Of a DNA stretch of 64,000 nucleotides, positions 63,642 through 64,000 are shown in pieces (the first letter of the stretch is position 1; each line of letters opens with the position of its first letter). Source of the DNA: Microbacterium limosum (lineage in GTDB: Bacteria > Actinomycetota > Actinomycetes > Actinomycetales > Microbacteriaceae); NCBI RefSeq assembly GCF_036324365.1, contig NZ_CP137080.1, positions 1,116,001 to 1,180,000 of the forward strand, given 5' to 3'. Made by a program: the position numbers and the translations under genes. The notes beneath the pieces were generated by a model. The model saw nothing but the letters and a program-made list of their open reading frames with translations. It did no database searches and had not been told where the DNA came from.

Positions 63642-64000
63642 ATGGTCTCGGAACGGGGGCTCCAGGTCCTGCGCGCCATCGTGCAGGACTACGTCGCCAC
63701 CCACGAACCGGTCGGCAGCAAGTCGATCGTCGAGCGTCACGCGTTCGGGGTCTCCGCCGCCACGATCCGCAACGACATGGCCCAGCTGGAGGACGAGGAG
63801 CTCATCGCGGCGCCTCACACCTCCTCCGGGCGGGTGCCGACGGACAAGGGCTACCGCGTCTTCGTCGACCACCTCGCCGACATCCGGCCGCTCTCTCCCG
63901 CGCAGCGCAGCGCCATCACGGACTTCCTCGGCGACCCGGGCGACCTCGACGACCTCCTGGCCCGCACGGTCCGGGTCCTCTCACAGCTCACCGGCCAGGT
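63642..64000 (+). CDS. hrcA: Heat-inducible repressor HrcA (partial, runs off right edge)
   Basis: The first 119 residues are present. [40 protein letters not shown] and [20 protein letters not shown] are the winged-helix start of HrcA. Preceded by GGGAGGAGAG. It controls CIRCE genes (groES/groEL and itself). The window therefore carries both heat-shock repressors, HspR and HrcA. Confidence 0.95.
   Translation, partial: MVSERGLQVLRAIVQDYVATHEPVGSKSIVERHAFGVSAATIRNDMAQLEDEELIAAPHTSSGRVPTDKGYRVFVDHLADIRPLSPAQRSAITDFLGDPGDLDDLLARTVRVLSQLTGQ

Overview
The window is high-GC actinobacterial DNA, most likely Microbacteriaceae and close to Microbacterium. The reasons are a dnaK-grpE-dnaJ-hspR operon with a HAIR box, hrcA behind a CIRCE box, a CmtR-type ArsR regulator, very frequent GTG starts and 4-base ATGA/GTGA gene overlaps, and gene blocks typical of that family (leuS-comEA-comEC-holA-rpsT-lepA-hemW-hrcA). 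This assignment is by inspection, not by database search.

Left end (1-5796), accessory. There is the C-terminus of a mercuric reductase, then a tightly coupled minus-strand metal-resistance operon: cmtR, a P1B ATPase, lspA, a 27-codon ORF and cadD. It is followed by decayed defence genes (a DUF262/GmrSD-like tail and a C5 cytosine methyltransferase tail overlapped out of frame by a second plausible protein) and the 5' part of an IS3-family element.

7031-24333, chromosomal block bounded by IS30 copies. It holds the N-half of an MFS gene, a KhtT/Kef-type cation antiporter, the dnaK chaperone operon, a LacI-controlled sugar ABC operon (its lacI gene interrupted by a third IS30), a 5'-truncated pstB, a divergent pair of MarR-type regulators and the C-half of the same MFS gene. 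The 3-bp target duplications of the two flanking IS30 copies are swapped: GAT lies outside both, and GAA (TTC on the gene strand) lies inside both. The simplest reading is that a circular molecule of about 17.3 kb plus one IS30 recombined with an IS30 sitting in the IS3 element. An assembly misjoin across the IS30 repeats is the main alternative.

25558-39377, accessory. It contains the 3' part of the same IS3, truncated genes (macro domain), a three-gene operon of unknown function (TerB-like protein, hydrophobic protein, repeat-rich soluble protein), a tRNA-Ala(GGC), a nest of insertion sequences (IS3 inside IS110 inside IS481) directly behind the tRNA, a large serine recombinase remnant reading towards the tRNA, an IS21 element with a nonsense mutation in istB, and a yefM-yoeB toxin-antitoxin pair.

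39472-64000, mostly ordinary chromosome. An IclR regulator precedes an acetoin/2-oxoacid dehydrogenase E1 alpha/beta pair with a free-standing lipoyl domain and its own lipoate ligase. Then come pdxH, a lipoprotein polysaccharide deacetylase, a family 3 glycosidase, an SRAP protein, an App1-domain protein, DedA, pabB, leuS, comEA-comEC, holA, rpsT, an alpha/beta hydrolase, lepA, a DUF1990 protein, hemW and the start of hrcA.
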